A program made the translations under genes and the position numbers. Of a stretch of 64,000 nucleotides of DNA, positions 1 to 11,537 are shown piece by piece. This DNA is from Riptortus pedestris (Eukaryota; Arthropoda; Insecta; Hemiptera; Alydidae), in contig CM032232.1 in the NCBI GenBank assembly GCA_019009955.1, forward strand, positions 135,870,001 to 135,934,000. The letters are read 5' to 3'. Position 1 is the first letter of the stretch, and every line of letters starts with the position of its first letter. The notes beneath the pieces are model-generated. The model was not told where the DNA came from, made no database searches, and saw only the letters and a list, made by a program, of their open reading frames with translations.

Positions 1-119
1 TAATTTTTATTTATTTGCATTCCACGCTAGGCTGGATTTGGCCCCATTTAATTATGGTCATAAATTAAATTTGGCGAATCACCTTTTTTCACATTATGAT
101 AGATTAGATGAGTTTTGGG

Positions 120-1045
120 AATAAAACAGTCCATTTTATGTACTAGAAGATGTCAAGTGCCCCTTACATAAACTTCTATTTATTTCTGCCTTTAGGGAAT
201 GATTGCATTAGGGTGGACTTTATGAACTAGAAGTTGTGAATTGGGTAATCTTCGAGTTAATTCTGCCTTTAGGGAATGGTTACATTGGGGTGAGTTTTAT
301 GAACTAGAAGATGCCAAGTGCTCCTTACATAAACTTCGATTTAATTCCGCGCTCTAGGGTTGATTGGAGTGTGGTGCATTACGTTTACGAAACAGACGTT
401 GTCAAGTTCTTAAGTATTCTTTGAACTTTATGCATTTAAGAAGCCATTGCATTGTATTGTAATATGAATTTTACGAAGTAGAAGACATCACGTCCTCCTA
501 CATATTCCTAGATAATTCTGAATTAGAGTGCATTTTACGAAGAAAATGATTCAAGACTGCCTTGCGTAGATTCCATAGAATTCCGGGTTTAGGGGTTGAT
601 TGAAGTGGGATACATTTTATGAACCAGAAGTTCATAAAGTTCTCGTGATGTATTCATCGAATTTTATGCATTTAATAAACCATTGCTCTGATATGAATTT
701 TACATATGTTTAATTCGACGAAGACATCAAGTCCTTCTTACTTACTCCCTGCTAATTCTGTATTGGCATTCATTTTACGTATCAGAAAACGTAAACTCTT
801 CATTGTGTAGTGCTAGTGACGATTGCATTTGGGTACAGTTTAAGTAATAAAAGACGTAAATTCCTTCTTACGTATACTTCAAACTAATCCTACGCTTAGA
901 CATTGTTACTAACTAGGAGGAGGTCTCAAGGCCTTTTTGTGCTAACTCTGCGTTTTGGGATGATTTGCTTTGGGATGCATTCAAAGAACTAGAAGATGTA
1001 AACTCCTCCTTGCGTATAATTTGTGCTTCCTCTGCGTTTGTTTGG
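120..1045. repeat. Diverged tandem repeat, units of about 60-90 bp
   Basis: About a dozen degenerate units share the core TTTTATGAACTAGAAGATGT followed by a CTCCTTAC(A/G)TA-like phrase and an ATTCTGCCTTTAGGGAATG-like spacer. Clear cores lie near 135, 222, 297, 470, 615, 713, 838 and 980. Units have drifted heavily in sequence and length, so this looks like an old minisatellite. A 68-codon minus-strand frame at 913-1119 is a by-product of the repeat and has no recognisable motif. Confidence 0.6.
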
Positions 1046-1059
1046 CTCACGGTCACCGC

Positions 1060-2050
1060 TTTCTTTATTGTGTAAACCCGCAGAATTAACAATATCCCTC
1101 GTAGGAGGGAGCGAGACACTGAAGTATTACAAGAAAATCACGAGTCCTTTTAAGCCCCGAGGCGATGAGCATATCTCTGATACAGCTCACCTTTATTAGC
1201 CCATGGTCAATGGGTGATTTCAATTTTATGGCGGACGACGTATTAGCATGAATGACAGGAGGCCGTTCATCTCGTATTAATTGATTTTTTCATGAGCCGA
1301 TCTCTATTTGGCGTAGGCCAGTAGGAGTCGACGAGGGAGACGCATAAGAAGTCGGTGAGTCAGCAGTGTCACCCACGCGACGGTATTGTTTCACTGAGTC
1401 AGACCAAGGTGCGGACGTCTTGAGGGACAATGGACAGATGTATAATTAGCTCTAGCGGAAGTCTGGGCCATCTTCCGGTCAGGCGGTCTATTGTTGCCCG
1501 CGCTGGAACCATATTTTTTTTTTTGGTCTGAACCCACAATTTCGACGCATTAGACGAACCCACGCGCATACGCACACGTGCTGGGTCCTGGGCGGAGTGT
1601 TCCATATTGCTGCTCCACGTCCCTCAGCTCACAAGATGAATTTTAATTAATCCCTTGGGAGTGATTTATTGCAAATAACAGCCCGGAGTGACGGCTTTAC
1701 ACCTTCCAGAGACGAAATTGAACATAATAATAGGCCCCTACTATACGATCTTGTGGAACAATAGCCCTCATTGGCATATGACCGAAATTATTGGATCACT
1801 ATCTGATACACTAATAACCAATTAGGCGTCTCAATAATACTCGCATATTAGTCATTATTGGCCAATTAAAAGGAATCTGATGAGATATGGTCGCCTTAAT
1901 TTCTCATAGAATTTCAAATTAAAAGGCGTACGATTTAAAGAGGTCTTTATTATCAAAATCTCAGAGATCGAATCCTAGTTCGACTCATTTTCAGCTATAC
2001 TTTATTTATTTATATATTTGTTTTAAGCAACTTTTCCACAGCAGTGTTTG
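1060..2050. other. Unique intergenic DNA, GC-richer in 1150-1640
   Basis: No gene, transposon end or RNA recognised. The 1150-1640 part is less AT-rich than its surroundings and contains no long reading frame; the short minus frame at 1399-1605 has no familiar motif. It could be conserved noncoding DNA or an old unrecognised repeat. Confidence 0.4.
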
Positions 2051-2117
2051 TTGGAAGTGAAGAATATTTACTTGGAGAGAGAAAAAGACGTCCAATGCTT
2101 CACAATTTTTTATTTCA

Positions 2118-2164
2118 GCGGCTAAGCGCTTTCGAAGACTATTGTCTCCATCTTCAGAGCTACT
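2118..2164 (-). ncRNA. Hammerhead-ribozyme-like motif, left foldback arm
   Basis: Read on the minus strand: AGCT, then CTGAAGA, an extra T, stem II GGAGAC-AATA-GTCTTC (six pairs including one G-U), GAAA, then GCGCTT and AGC. This fits the hammerhead order: CUGANGA, stem II, GAAA, minimal stem III (A-U plus G-C), a UH cleavage position, then a stem I strand AGC pairing with the GCT before the core. Hammerheads with minimal stem III are known from Penelope-like retroelements. The extra base before stem II is atypical, so activity is uncertain. Confidence 0.45.
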
Positions 2165-2240
2165 TGCATGCGCTCATTGGGATAGACAGCAAACGACTAT
2201 ACAACGCTCGTTTGCTGTCTGTCCCAATGATCGCATGCAA

Positions 2241-2287
2241 GTAGCTCTGAAGATGGAGACAATAATCTTCGAAAGCGCTCAATGCTG
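2241..2287 (+). ncRNA. Hammerhead-ribozyme-like motif, right foldback arm
   Basis: Mirror partner of the motif at 2118-2164: AGCT-CTGAAGA-T-GGAGA…TCTTC-GAAA-GCGCTC. Stem II keeps five pairs. The downstream stem I strand has drifted to AATGC, so this copy is probably less foldable. Confidence 0.4.
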
Positions 2288-2352
2288 AAGTAAAAATTTG
2301 TGAAGAATTGGTCGTCTTTTTCTCTCTCCATATAAGCATATTCTTCCTTAAT

Positions 2353-3135
2353 GGTATATAACTGATGAAAAAGGGAGCTATGTTTGAAATTCAACTCTTA
2401 ATCACAGATTTCGAACACATGAATTACTGGCTCAAGAATGCCTACAAATAACAATTTACCTTCAACATCTAAAGTACAATAACCCAGACATCGAGGTTTA
2501 ATTAATAAAATAAATTAGATCCAAGTTTTCATTTTAAAATCCATTTTATGAATTTTGTTTATGTGTCTGTGAAAAATAGAGAGATAAAGAGAAAGCTTTT
2601 TTGTAAAAAACTAACCTGTAGAATTGTTACAGCCCTGAAACAAACATACTGATGTGAAAATTAATTGAAATGTACACTTTCTTTGCAACTAAGGGATCTT
2701 TACTACTCAGCTCCATCCTGTGACAATAACTTTTAATTTCTAAAATCACAATAATTACTCTATTTCCAAGATTATTTTGATCAACTTTTATTTTAATAGA
2801 ACCGCAACTGATTGGTAGTAATCATGATTAATAATTATTTAATATTGTTTAAAGATGGATGGATGTACTTGGCCTTTGCTTGATAACATTAATGAATATA
2901 ATATTTTTTTATTAAGGCATCCCCAGAAAGAACTAATACACTCTGAGCAAATATGCAATGAAAGGCATATTGAAATGAAGCTTAATTAAAAGACTGGATG
3001 ATGCCTATGGTTATGTAATTTGAAGAATTGCCTTTTATAAAGACGTTAGAAAAATTTAGGTTATATTCCATAATATTTTTTTCTTGACTGAAAAAATCAT
3101 AATATGTGCTTTATAATAATATACAAATTATTTTA
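2353..3135. other. AT-rich intergenic DNA, nothing recognised
   Basis: No reading frame of note, no repeat boundary and no structured RNA seen. Confidence 0.5.
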
Positions 3136-3137
3136 TC

Positions 3138-3300
3138 ACGGTGGGTAACAGTCATTTTTAATTCTCACCTGGGTAATAGGAATTTATTTCGTGACGAGCT
3201 CATTAAATAATATCACAACTCAACACAAGGGTGACAACCTATAGATTACCCGTCCCAATTAGTCTTAGTAGCACAAACTGGGCATTAATAAGTAATATTT
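3138..3300 (+). mobile_element. tRNA-headed SINE, degraded, head missing
   Basis: Matches the body of the SINE family described at 10336-10554: CTGGGTAATAGGAATTTATT, a GTGACGA…ATTAAATAA segment, CAAGGGTGACAACCTATAG, ACCCGTCCCAATTAG and a final TGGGCATTAATAA. Only a trace of the B-box end remains, so it is 5'-truncated and old. Confidence 0.6.
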
Positions 3301-4290
3301 AATACGCTGTTACTATCCCAAAATGGATCAAAGGACAAAATAGCCATGGTCTTTTTTACTTAAAGTCCATATTATTTTTGATCTGTGAAGCGGTTATTAA
3401 ATTAATATGAAATGTTACTAAATACAAGTATGTGTTTATTTATTTATTTAATGACAAAGGTTTTGAAAATTTAATAATAAATGTATTGAAAATAGAAAGA
3501 ACCAATTAAAAATCTTGATGAAATAACAAAAATTTAAATTTGTCTTGTAGACCAATATTCTTTATTGTCAGTCATCATTCCTTCGGAAAGGTTTTTATTT
3601 TCATTTAGGCATACGTATTCATACAAATAGGAGTCCAGCAAAGACCTATTATGGGTTCCACGTTCCCACTTTTTTCATCTTTTTACACTAGCCCATAGTG
3701 ACTCCACTCAATGGGTATGAACCCCTGCTATAGGATCCACATAGTTATTGGAGTGGTATAATGCCTAGATTGCATTACTTAGTGTTTTATTCCACTTCCA
3801 AAAGGAAAATCGGCATTTACGAAAATACATCTGCATATAGTGTCTTCTAGAACAGTTCATCAGGTCATGTAGGAGTCAAATGCTTATAGAGCAGTAATTA
3901 TAACTCTAGTTGATAAGAATTCATTCAATTTAAACACATTCATTTTTAATAATGGATAACAGCACATTCCTAAGGAAATATTTTTTTTTTTGGAGTTTAA
4001 TGTTATGCTTCGGTTTCGTTTTCCCTTTTTTTGATTATTCGTGTTCTGATGTTTTTTTTTTCTTTTCCCGTTCAAAGTTTTCTCTGTTTTAATTGTTTGT
4101 GTTTAATTAGTTCTTATTATATTTTCTATTTTGTTTCCCAAACATAATATTGTCCAGCAGCAACTGTAAATATAAGAATGTATTACTTTCAATAATTTAG
4201 ATTATTTTTAGCATTTCATTATTTGTTGAAGGGTGTAAATCGCTGTAATTGCTTGACACCAAACAAACAAATAAAATAAAAATTAATTAC
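3301..4290. other. AT-rich DNA, possible LINE 3' tail at 3950-4285
   Basis: The T-rich plus strand at 4020-4285 (TGTTTTAATTGTTTGTGTTT, GTTTTGTTTCCCAAACATAA, then GTGTAAATCGC…TTGACACC and an AATAAAATAAAA end) resembles the 3' untranslated tails of arthropod I/Jockey-type retrotransposons, but no coding remnant precedes it. 3300-3950 holds nothing recognisable. Confidence 0.25.
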
Positions 4291-4292
4291 AT

Positions 4293-4468
4293 TATTATTA
4301 TTATTTATTAACGTCCACTTTTTACAACCAAGTCAAATTCGCACGGGTTATCTACAGGTTACCACCCTTTTCTAGCCAGGGTGGGACTAAGGATTTTATT
4401 TAATGAATTCCTTCACTAAATAAATTTCTCTGCCCAGGCGGGAATCGACCTCGCGACTCTAGGCCGCT
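4293..4468 (-). mobile_element. tRNA-headed SINE, 5'-truncated
   Basis: Minus-oriented copy of the main SINE. It has a (TTA)n tail at 4293-4310, then AACGTCCAC, GGTTACCACCCTTTTCTAGCC, ATTTTATTTAATGAATT and the B-box complement GGGAATCGACCTCGC. It stops at the B box, so the A-box half is missing. Confidence 0.8.
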
Positions 4469-5539
4469 CTATATTATGTTAGCATCAAAAATAAGAGTTT
4501 CACAGGACAAAAATAATGTGTGTTTTAAGTAAAAAAAGACCTTCGATTCCATTTGTGCAACTGAAATATAATATAACACGAATTATGTGTAAATGGAAAA
4601 CCATTCCTGCAAGTAATAAAAAACAATCAGAACACAATAAATGAATAAAAAAATATAAAATGTGACACGTTTTAACTGAAACCATTATAAAAATAAAAGG
4701 GATAGTTAAATTAGATTTAATTCTATACGTTCGACTTCCTCGTGATGTCTCATTAAAAACATTAGTCGAAGCAATATGGTGTCAAAGGTGAGTCTGTAAA
4801 TTATACCAATACTCATAAAAATAAACAAGGGATTTAAAGTGTTCTATAATTTTGTAGAAGGTGGTTGTGAAATAAAGAATATTAAGAGGCAACAAACAAG
4901 ACTAATAATAGTCACGCGGGACGAATAAACATATTTCTCGGCAGAGATATTAGCAGAGCGTTTTCAGAGCTCAAAAGTATATTACAAAAAAAAAAATAAA
5001 TAAATAAATAAAACCCTGGGAATGAAAAATGCTGAAACCTTGTCCGAAATGTGCTCCAAAAAGAGCAAGATGTGAACAAGGCCTACATCCTGTTGGCCGC
5101 CCTGACTAAATGCTGCTGACAAATTTTGAAAGGGAAACAAACTAGTTTCAAGAGATAAACCTAATGCCCCTGTCCGATTAATTGGTCAGTTTGTTATCCC
5201 GGCCTTCGTCCTCAGGTGGTTGCTTCTCCTTCCCGTCTGCCTTCCTGTGACTGAGTGTTCGTCGAATTGAGGAGGCGGGAGTCGAGGCTTTAACTCAAAG
5301 GCTCTATATCTCTAAGACGTTTAGATAGAAAAGAACCATAAAAAATAGTTTTATCGACTTGAATTTTTAAAACTCCTATATATGAAGCACTAAAAACTAA
5401 TGACAGAAAGACTACTAGCTCCGATACATTCACTGTAATGGAGTGTTGCTTTCGTGGCGGCTATGAAAATGCAATTAGTTTCGTTTCGTTATTATTTGAT
5501 GGGAAATATATCATTTAAAAATATTTTGCTCTTTCTTTT
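4469..5539. other. Intergenic DNA, nothing recognised
   Basis: AT-rich except for a short GC-richer patch at 5160-5300. It includes an A-rich (AAAT)n stretch near 4986-5012. No coding or RNA signal is supported. Confidence 0.5.
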
Positions 5540-5684
5540 AGCAGATTTCCCTTGAGGGAAATCAGCTATTGAGGTTGTACTCATGACGGAATTTTCGAAA
5601 TTTTTCTTCAAATGTCCATCGATCCTACCTAGTAGATGACGAAAATGAGGTCCGTTCAAAACTGTATATATATATATCTATATA

Positions 5685-5739
<55 letters not shown>

Positions 5740-6225
5740 TTGTCTGTTACCGCTCAAGCGGTCGCAATTTTTGTTTGATAGTTACCAAACTCGACATTTA
5801 GTCGTTTTATGTAAAAAGAAAGATCAAGTTCGTTAACGGCTGGAATCGGACCAGTGGGAGGGGGGGTTTAGAGGGGAGGATTTTCGAAAATTCGAAATAT
5901 CTCCGTTATTATTCGTCGGATCGAAAAATTGTACGGGATCAATCTTATTACAAATTAAATTTACTATAAATATTGTTATATACATTTATTCTCTATCTTG
6001 AATATTAACCGAGATATTTGCATTTGTATTCTGTGTTTTGTCGCCAGGATTTGGCTATGTTCGGACTTCCGCCGAGAGCTCTGGTGGCCGTTTCCTTAAC
6101 TATTCGTCCCTTGTGAATAGGTTTAGAGGTTTCTTACTAGTACAGTTGTTATTAGGCAGATTTCTCTACTGTAAAACTTCACGTGGGAAATCTGCTTAGT
6201 TTACGCAGCCCCTGCGTGACGGTCT
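5540..6225 (+). mobile_element. HINE-like (DINE-1/Helentron type) element, copy 1, full length
   Basis: Reference copy for the family. It opens with AGCAGATTTCCC and the palindrome-like CCCTTGAGGGAAATC. The conserved block follows (GAGGTTGTACTCATGACG, ATCGATCCTACCTAGTAGATG, AGGTCCGTTCAAAACTG), then an (AT)n tract at about 5668-5736, the phrase TGTCTGTTACCGC…GCGGTCGCAATTTTTGTTT, a GGGAGGGGGGG run and two ATATCTCCG/CGAGATATTTGC motifs. It closes with GTGGGAAATCTGC, the hairpin ACGCAGCCCCTGCGT and a slightly altered GACGG end. The 12-base start and the GGGAAATCTGCT near the end are inverse copies. There is no coding capacity; the YIYIYI frame at 5636 is the AT tract translated. Confidence 0.85.
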
Positions 6226-6243
6226 TCTTTAGAGCGAAGGAGA

Positions 6244-7075
6244 TAAAAGTCTGCTAAGGTGGGGCTGCGGAAACTATGAAGATTCCAAAACATTAGTGAT
6301 CTCATCTTACCATATATTACCTATATCTAGTACAAATCCGATAATTACAAGTGGGGATTGACTGAAAGCCGAAAACAAGAAAGTATGAATAAATTGCTTA
6401 ATTTTTGGGTAACGAGATACTTAAAGATAGACAATTGTTGCACATCAACAGTTGAACAAGACGGGCTCTATAGCATTTTTATATCTGACTCATAATTTCG
6501 GAGATATTTTGAATTTTCAAATACCAAAACGTAAATCTCTCCTCCCTCCCCCATATTCCTGGGCCGATTTCGGCCTTTAATATAATGTTTAATATTGAAT
6601 GATAAGGTGAAGTATCGAGTATTGTTTAGATAAAAAACCCAACACATTTTCGAGTCAAAAACGTTAAAATCTTAATTGATAACTTCATAACAAAATTTAT
6701 CTCACGTAATAAAGGTCCGTTGAAAATAATATTTAATATTAAAGCTTTGAATAAGAGCTTTCATGATATATTGGCTTATTTTTACCTTGCAATCACTAAA
6801 AAAAGGGGGGGGGGGGTTACTGAAGACTGAAAATTAACAAATGCAAGTATCTGGATTAGCATTTTTGGTAGAAAAACATAGTTCATTACAATATTTACAG
6901 AACATGAAATTTGCAAACTAGATTAATTATATACAATTTTTCCATTGTGTATTGTTATTTATGTGAATAAAAATCGAACTGACCTAAGTTTCATCGAAGG
7001 ACATTTGAAGAAATTTGTCAAAGGCAGCGACATGAGTACATTCTCCATAGCTGACATCTCTTAAGGGAAATATTA
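6244..7075 (-). mobile_element. HINE-like element, copy 2, old and degraded
   Basis: Opposite orientation to copy 1 and directly abutting it. The decayed 3' end (GGGGCTGCGGAAACTATGAAG) is at about 6262 and the 5' block (GAAGGACATTTGAAG, GACATGAGTACA, TAGCTGACATC…AAGGGAAAT) is at 7003-7070. It carries a second internal module (TAAACTG-free, with the GGGGATTGACTGAAAGCCG variant) and has lost the AT tract. Confidence 0.65.
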
Positions 7076-7626
7076 TATCCGACAACAATATACCTTCTTG
7101 TGGACTCACAATATGAATGAAGCCTTACTTCCATTCACTTGATTTATTTTAGTAGATTTCCCCCAAGGACAAATGCAAATGGTATATGTAATTCCAAAAT
7201 CAACTTTGAAAAGAACGACGTTTTGATTTTCCCGAAATCCATTTTGACTAGTGCCGGCGTAGCGTCTGTCCATTGTACATACGAACGTGCCTCAAAGAAA
7301 TCTAAATTCTACAAACCATAGAATGTTGAAATATATTTAGAACTGATGCAATTCTTAGTTGTGCTCCTCCTGTTTGATTGAAATCTGATAAGAGGAAGAA
7401 GTGGAAGAGAGGTCTAAAATAAAAATGACAATAATATTCGGCAAATATTTGAATACATAAAATCTGAAAACTTGTATAGAACCTTTTTGGACCAAAAAAA
7501 AGCTATATATTATCTCTTTCGAATGAGATAATTGAAGAGTAGCAAAATATTTCGTGTATTTAACTTTATACAAGTACGAGGAAATGAAGGGCTCAGATTA
7601 GCCATGTGAATAAAGGCGTAGGATTT
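7076..7626. other. Intergenic DNA, nothing recognised
   Basis: Short frames on both strands (7139-7321 plus, 7355-7573 minus) lack recognisable motifs. This is the unique DNA between two HINE copies. Confidence 0.45.
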
Positions 7627-8342
<716 letters not shown>

Positions 8343-8520
8343 AATTTGAAGGCAAGACGCGTGAGTTCGATTATCAACTGGGCCATATGAATTTCGTTAG
8401 TGACTTACTCATTAAATACAATCCTTAGTCCCATCCTAGCTATAAAAGGGTGATAACCTATAGATAACTCGCCCCAATTAGCCTTAGTAGCTCAGAGTGG
8501 ACGTCAATAAATAACATCAA
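8343..8520 (+). mobile_element. tRNA-headed SINE, A-box side missing
   Basis: Begins at the B-box region (GTGAGTTCGATTATC) directly against the 3' end of HINE copy 3. It continues through CTGGGCCATATGAATTT, AAAAGGGTGATAACCTATAG, CGCCCCAATTAGCCTTAG and AGTGGACGTCAATAAATAA. Confidence 0.75.
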
Positions 8521-8574
8521 GGAAATCATATGGTATCTGTATTATTTGGTTATTAGAGCGAAAATGTTCAAACA

Positions 8575-8642
8575 CAATCTAATTTCCCAATTAGCCTGAG
8601 TTGCAAAAAGTGGACGTTAATAAATAATAATAATAATAACAA
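8575..8642 (+). mobile_element. SINE 3'-end fragment
   Basis: Only the last ~60 bp of the SINE remain: CCCAATTAGCCTGAGTTGC, AAAGTGGACGTTAATAAATA and an (ATA)n tail. Confidence 0.7.
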
Positions 8643-8915
8643 TCTAATTTAAAATAGTTTACTCATGCATTAATACTATCAATACTACTAATATTGTCAA
8701 TAATATTTCTACCATAACTATTGAAAGATGACTTCACTGTCTCAGAGCACCTAATAACTACTGCACTCTGCAGTGTGAATATTGAACTATGAACATGGTT
8801 CACCATTACTCTTTACATTTTTATCCTAAATTAACATTTAAAACTTGTTGGACTTAAGTCCCCTCTTGATCTGAACTCTTCATATACGAATTGAAATATT
8901 CAATAAAATTTCGTT

Positions 8916-9130
8916 CGGGGCTCAGGATAGCCATGTGGGTTGGCTTTAATTTCATATGGAAAACCTAGACGGCAAGTTCTATTCCCGCCTGGGCAATATG
9001 AATTTATTTAGTGACAAACTCATTAAATAAAACCCTTAGTCCCACTCCTTCTAGAAAAGGGTGTCGACCTGTAGATAAACAGTCCCTAATAATTTGCCTT
9101 AATAGAAAGAAAATGGACGTTAAGAAATAA
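8916..9130 (+). mobile_element. tRNA-headed SINE, near full length
   Basis: GGGCTCAGGATAGCCATGTG (A-box region), AGTTCTATTCCCGCCTGGG (B-box region), the body with GAAAAGGGTGTCGACCTGTAG and the tail ATGGACGTTAAGAAATAAC. Both internal promoter boxes are slightly decayed. Confidence 0.75.
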
Positions 9131-9409
9131 CAAAAAATTGCAAATAAAAGTTCGCTCTTTAACTTCAGTTCTCGCCATTCTTAAAAACAACTCATTTTTG
9201 CTCGATGAAGAATGTCTACATTCAGTATCTTACTAGCAAGTATAATCTAGCCTTCTTTACGGCACTTACGGTGCATATAAAGAATTTCAAATATTCAACA
9301 ATATGTACAGCATATGTGGGCAACAATCGGCCCGCTGTGAGATTTGATCCACTTAATTTGGTTTGTTTAATGCCAAAATTAAACAAAAATATTACACTCC
9401 TTACTCCAA

Positions 9410-9840
9410 ATGAGAAAGATGAGGATAGAGTTTTGCTTTTGGCAGTACTAATAAATGCGAACAGTTCTTTTCAATGATGAAACTTAATAAATCCAAACAT
9501 CGTCGTCTGACTGACGATAATTTGTAAAATTCTTTACGTCTTTGTATCGGTGGAAATAATCCAAACATCCATGGTTTAGTCTCCCAAATTCAAGCTCATT
9601 GATTTCGGTGTCACTATTTAACTTTCGTTGTTTGTAATAATTCCAAATTTTACGATTTAATTATAATGTTGTACCTATTTTTTCATTTAATTTTGTTATT
9701 TTAATAAATTGTATTATAATTACATTGTCGTATAATATCTATCGTTAAAAATTATGAACACTACTTTATAAAGCACCACTTTTAAAAGCAGCCCGGCCCG
9801 CGAACGTTTTTGCACTCTAAAGTTTGGCTCACAAAATGTC
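9410..9840 (+). pseudogene. hAT transposase C-terminus fossil plus 3' end
   Basis: In broken frames, 9418-9620 encodes the typical end of hAT-superfamily transposases: an LAV…N(A/C)E-like segment, SMMKLNKSKHRRLTDDNL, a stop, then NSLRLCIGGNNPNIHGLVSQ. The (F)S-MMK…RLTD..L…LR…PNI pattern is the known hAT dimerisation tail (GTF2IRD2/ZBED-like group). At least one frameshift and two stops are visible. The AT-rich 3' untranslated part and the GC-rich terminus (AGCCCGGCCCGCGAACG…AAGTTTGGC) follow to about 9835. A second copy in the opposite orientation lies at 51225-51660. The open frame at 9205-9477 overlaps the start and may include upstream element sequence, but I cannot recognise it. Confidence 0.7.
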
Positions 9841-9894
9841 AAAGGTTGTCCATACCTTTGTACAGTATAAATTAGTATTTTCATTTTTATTATT

Positions 9895-10216
9895 AGCGAG
9901 ACTCGAGAGATTTGTGGTCGGAGCTTTTACGTAGTGAGTGATCAACTCTACGCCAAACCCCGTTATCCAAGGAGGGCCTGGATGAGTTGTCTCCAGTAGA
10001 CTGACGGATTGTAACCAGAGGGTCTGTGGCCAGTTCCCGCTGCCATACTTTTGGACGGGAGCTAGGAGAGTCAAAATCGTTAGACATCACGAGGAGCTTC
10101 GAAACGTATATACTCTTTAGACTCCCGATGGACCATAAGCACTGCGACACTAAGCGCTTAGCGACCTTGTGATCTATTTTCTCTATTAGCGTTATTCTCG
10201 ACGTTTGATTTTTCAT
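9895..10216 (-). repeat. Interspersed repeat shared with 51781-52150
   Basis: GC-richer block. Its reverse complement matches 51940-52140: GACTCTCCTAG, TCTGGAGAC(A/C)AC, CAGG(C/A)CC, the AACGGGG(T/G)TT region, CACTACGTAAAA and AATCTCTCGAG occur in the same order. Overlapping minus frames at 9829-10216 are not conserved and look incidental. It is probably the 3' part of a tRNA-like SINE, or another short repeat, whose head is seen only in the other copy. Confidence 0.55.
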
Positions 10217-10335
10217 AATCCACTTGACGGAACATTACAGAATAAAACTAAGATTTGATTGCGGACATCCCAATGTTTTTTAGCACAGACGATGTCAGTT
10301 TCGGAATACAATTTGATTAGTTTGGAGAAGTTTAT

Positions 10336-10554
10336 TTATTTATTAACGTCCACTTTTTGCAACTTAGGCTAATCGGGACGGGTTATCTACAGGTTACCAC
10401 CCTTTTCTAGCCAGGGTGGGATTTTAGGACGTTATTTAATGAATTTCGTCACTAAATAATTTCCTTTGCCCAGGCAAGAATCGAACTCGCCACTCTAGGT
10501 TTACCATGTGAAATTAAGGTCAACGCTTTAACTCGCATGGCTAACCTGAGCCCC
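10336..10554 (-). mobile_element. tRNA-headed SINE, full length, with 13-bp target duplication
   Basis: Best-preserved member. The direct repeat TGGAGAAGTTTAT flanks it at 10323-10335 and 10555-10567, which proves insertion by target-primed reverse transcription. Sense strand (minus): GGGCTCAGGTTAGCCATGCG, tRNA-like anticodon region, GGCGAGTTCGATTCTTGCC (B box), CTGGGCAAAGG, the body with GCTAGAAAAGGGTGGTAACC and the tail AAGTGGACGTTAATAAATAA. The head resembles a type II (Leu/Ser-like) tRNA. It has no coding capacity and depends on a LINE partner, which I infer but cannot identify. Confidence 0.9.
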
Positions 10555-10617
10555 TGGAGAAGTTTATGCAGTAGCTTTCTACAGACATTTAATGCCAGCT
10601 GTCTTTAGATTGCTTTT

Positions 10618-11537
10618 AGCAGATTTCCCTTAAGGAAAATAATTCCTCTTCTATTGAAGAGCGTAATCGCGTTATGATTTTTGAAATTTTTCTTCTAGCG
10701 TCCATCGATCCTACCTAGAAGATGACGAAGATAAGGTCCGTTCAAAACTATATATACATTTGTCTGTTACCGCTCTAGTGGTCGCAATTGTTGTTTAATC
10801 GTTACCAAACTGGATATTTAGTCGTTAGAGGGTTTAGGGGAGAGGCATTTCGAAATGTCTCTGTTACAATAAGTCGGATCGAAAAATTGTATAGAAACAA
10901 TCTTATTTCAAATTAAATTTAATACAAATATCTTTCTATACATATTTTCCGTATAATGAGTATTAACCGAGATATTGTGATTTTATAGTTATACGAATTC
11001 AGTAAACCCCCACTGTCACTAGTGTCATATTACTGATAAACTGTTATATCATGAACCTTTTCATAACAAGATTAAATACCAAATATTGTTTTCAAGAAAG
11101 CTTTATTATACAAGAGACAAACAAATACGTTCTGTTGATCCCCCCCCCCCCCGGTACTCTTCTTTTGTTCTTGGAATACTAAAGTATGAGGGATTGAGGT
11201 AGAAATTATTCTGATCATTTCAAATTACTCCACCAGCTATATTAAATACATTTCAATAAAATTAATGTTATATTCCGATATATTTCATTAATTGTTCATG
11301 TTTTCCGTTTAGAATAATTTTATCTATTCAGCGCTGCGAAGTTGGCTGCCCTGTTTGATTACAATTCAGACGCTTTCCGTTGTAGATATTTTTAACTTGT
11401 AAATTGACTGAATATTACTGTTTGTATTTAATTCCCTTAACATTCACGGTGGTGGTACCAGTATGTAGATTTATCAGTTGTAAACCTTCCCGTGGGAAAT
11501 CTGCTTAGTTTAAGCAGCTTCTGCGTGACAGACTTTT
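10618..11537 (+). mobile_element. HINE-like element, copy 4, long form
   Basis: Complete ends: AGCAGATTTCCC…GGGAAATCTGCTTAG…CTGCGTGACAGACTTTTT. The AT tract is reduced to a few repeats, and an extra internal module is present (AGTAAACCCCCACT, GAACCTTTTCATAACAAG, ATATTGTTTTCAAGAAAGC, a C14 run near 11142). The same module occurs in copies 10, 13 and 29. Confidence 0.8.

Larger units (their letters stand above)
2052..2352. repeat. Foldback element with ~145 bp arms
   Basis: The left arm ends at 2196 (…CAGCAAACGA) and the right arm starts at 2208 (TCGTTTGCTG…), leaving an 11-base loop. The inner ~60 bases of the arms match almost perfectly and the outer parts are diverged but recognisable out to about 2052 and 2352. 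Each arm carries a hammerhead-like core in opposite orientation (see 2118-2164 and 2241-2287). Short reading frames on each strand are artefacts of the inverted repeat. Related foldbacks lie at 35777-36060 and 56080-56365. Confidence 0.85.

Noticed and set aside
2044..2394. Two facing genes
   Set aside because: The plus and minus frames are mirror images produced by the foldback arms.
5636..5836. Open frame rich in alternating Ile/Tyr (likewise 7510-8100, 7723-7914, 14150-14413, 15184-15372, 19839-20027, 63030-63350)
   Set aside because: These are translations of (AT)n microsatellites inside or beside repeat copies; AT repeats have no stop in the YI frame.
10336..10554. Functional tRNA gene at SINE heads
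   Set aside because: A and B boxes are present but the acceptor stem does not close, and the sequence continues into a shared SINE body with target duplications.
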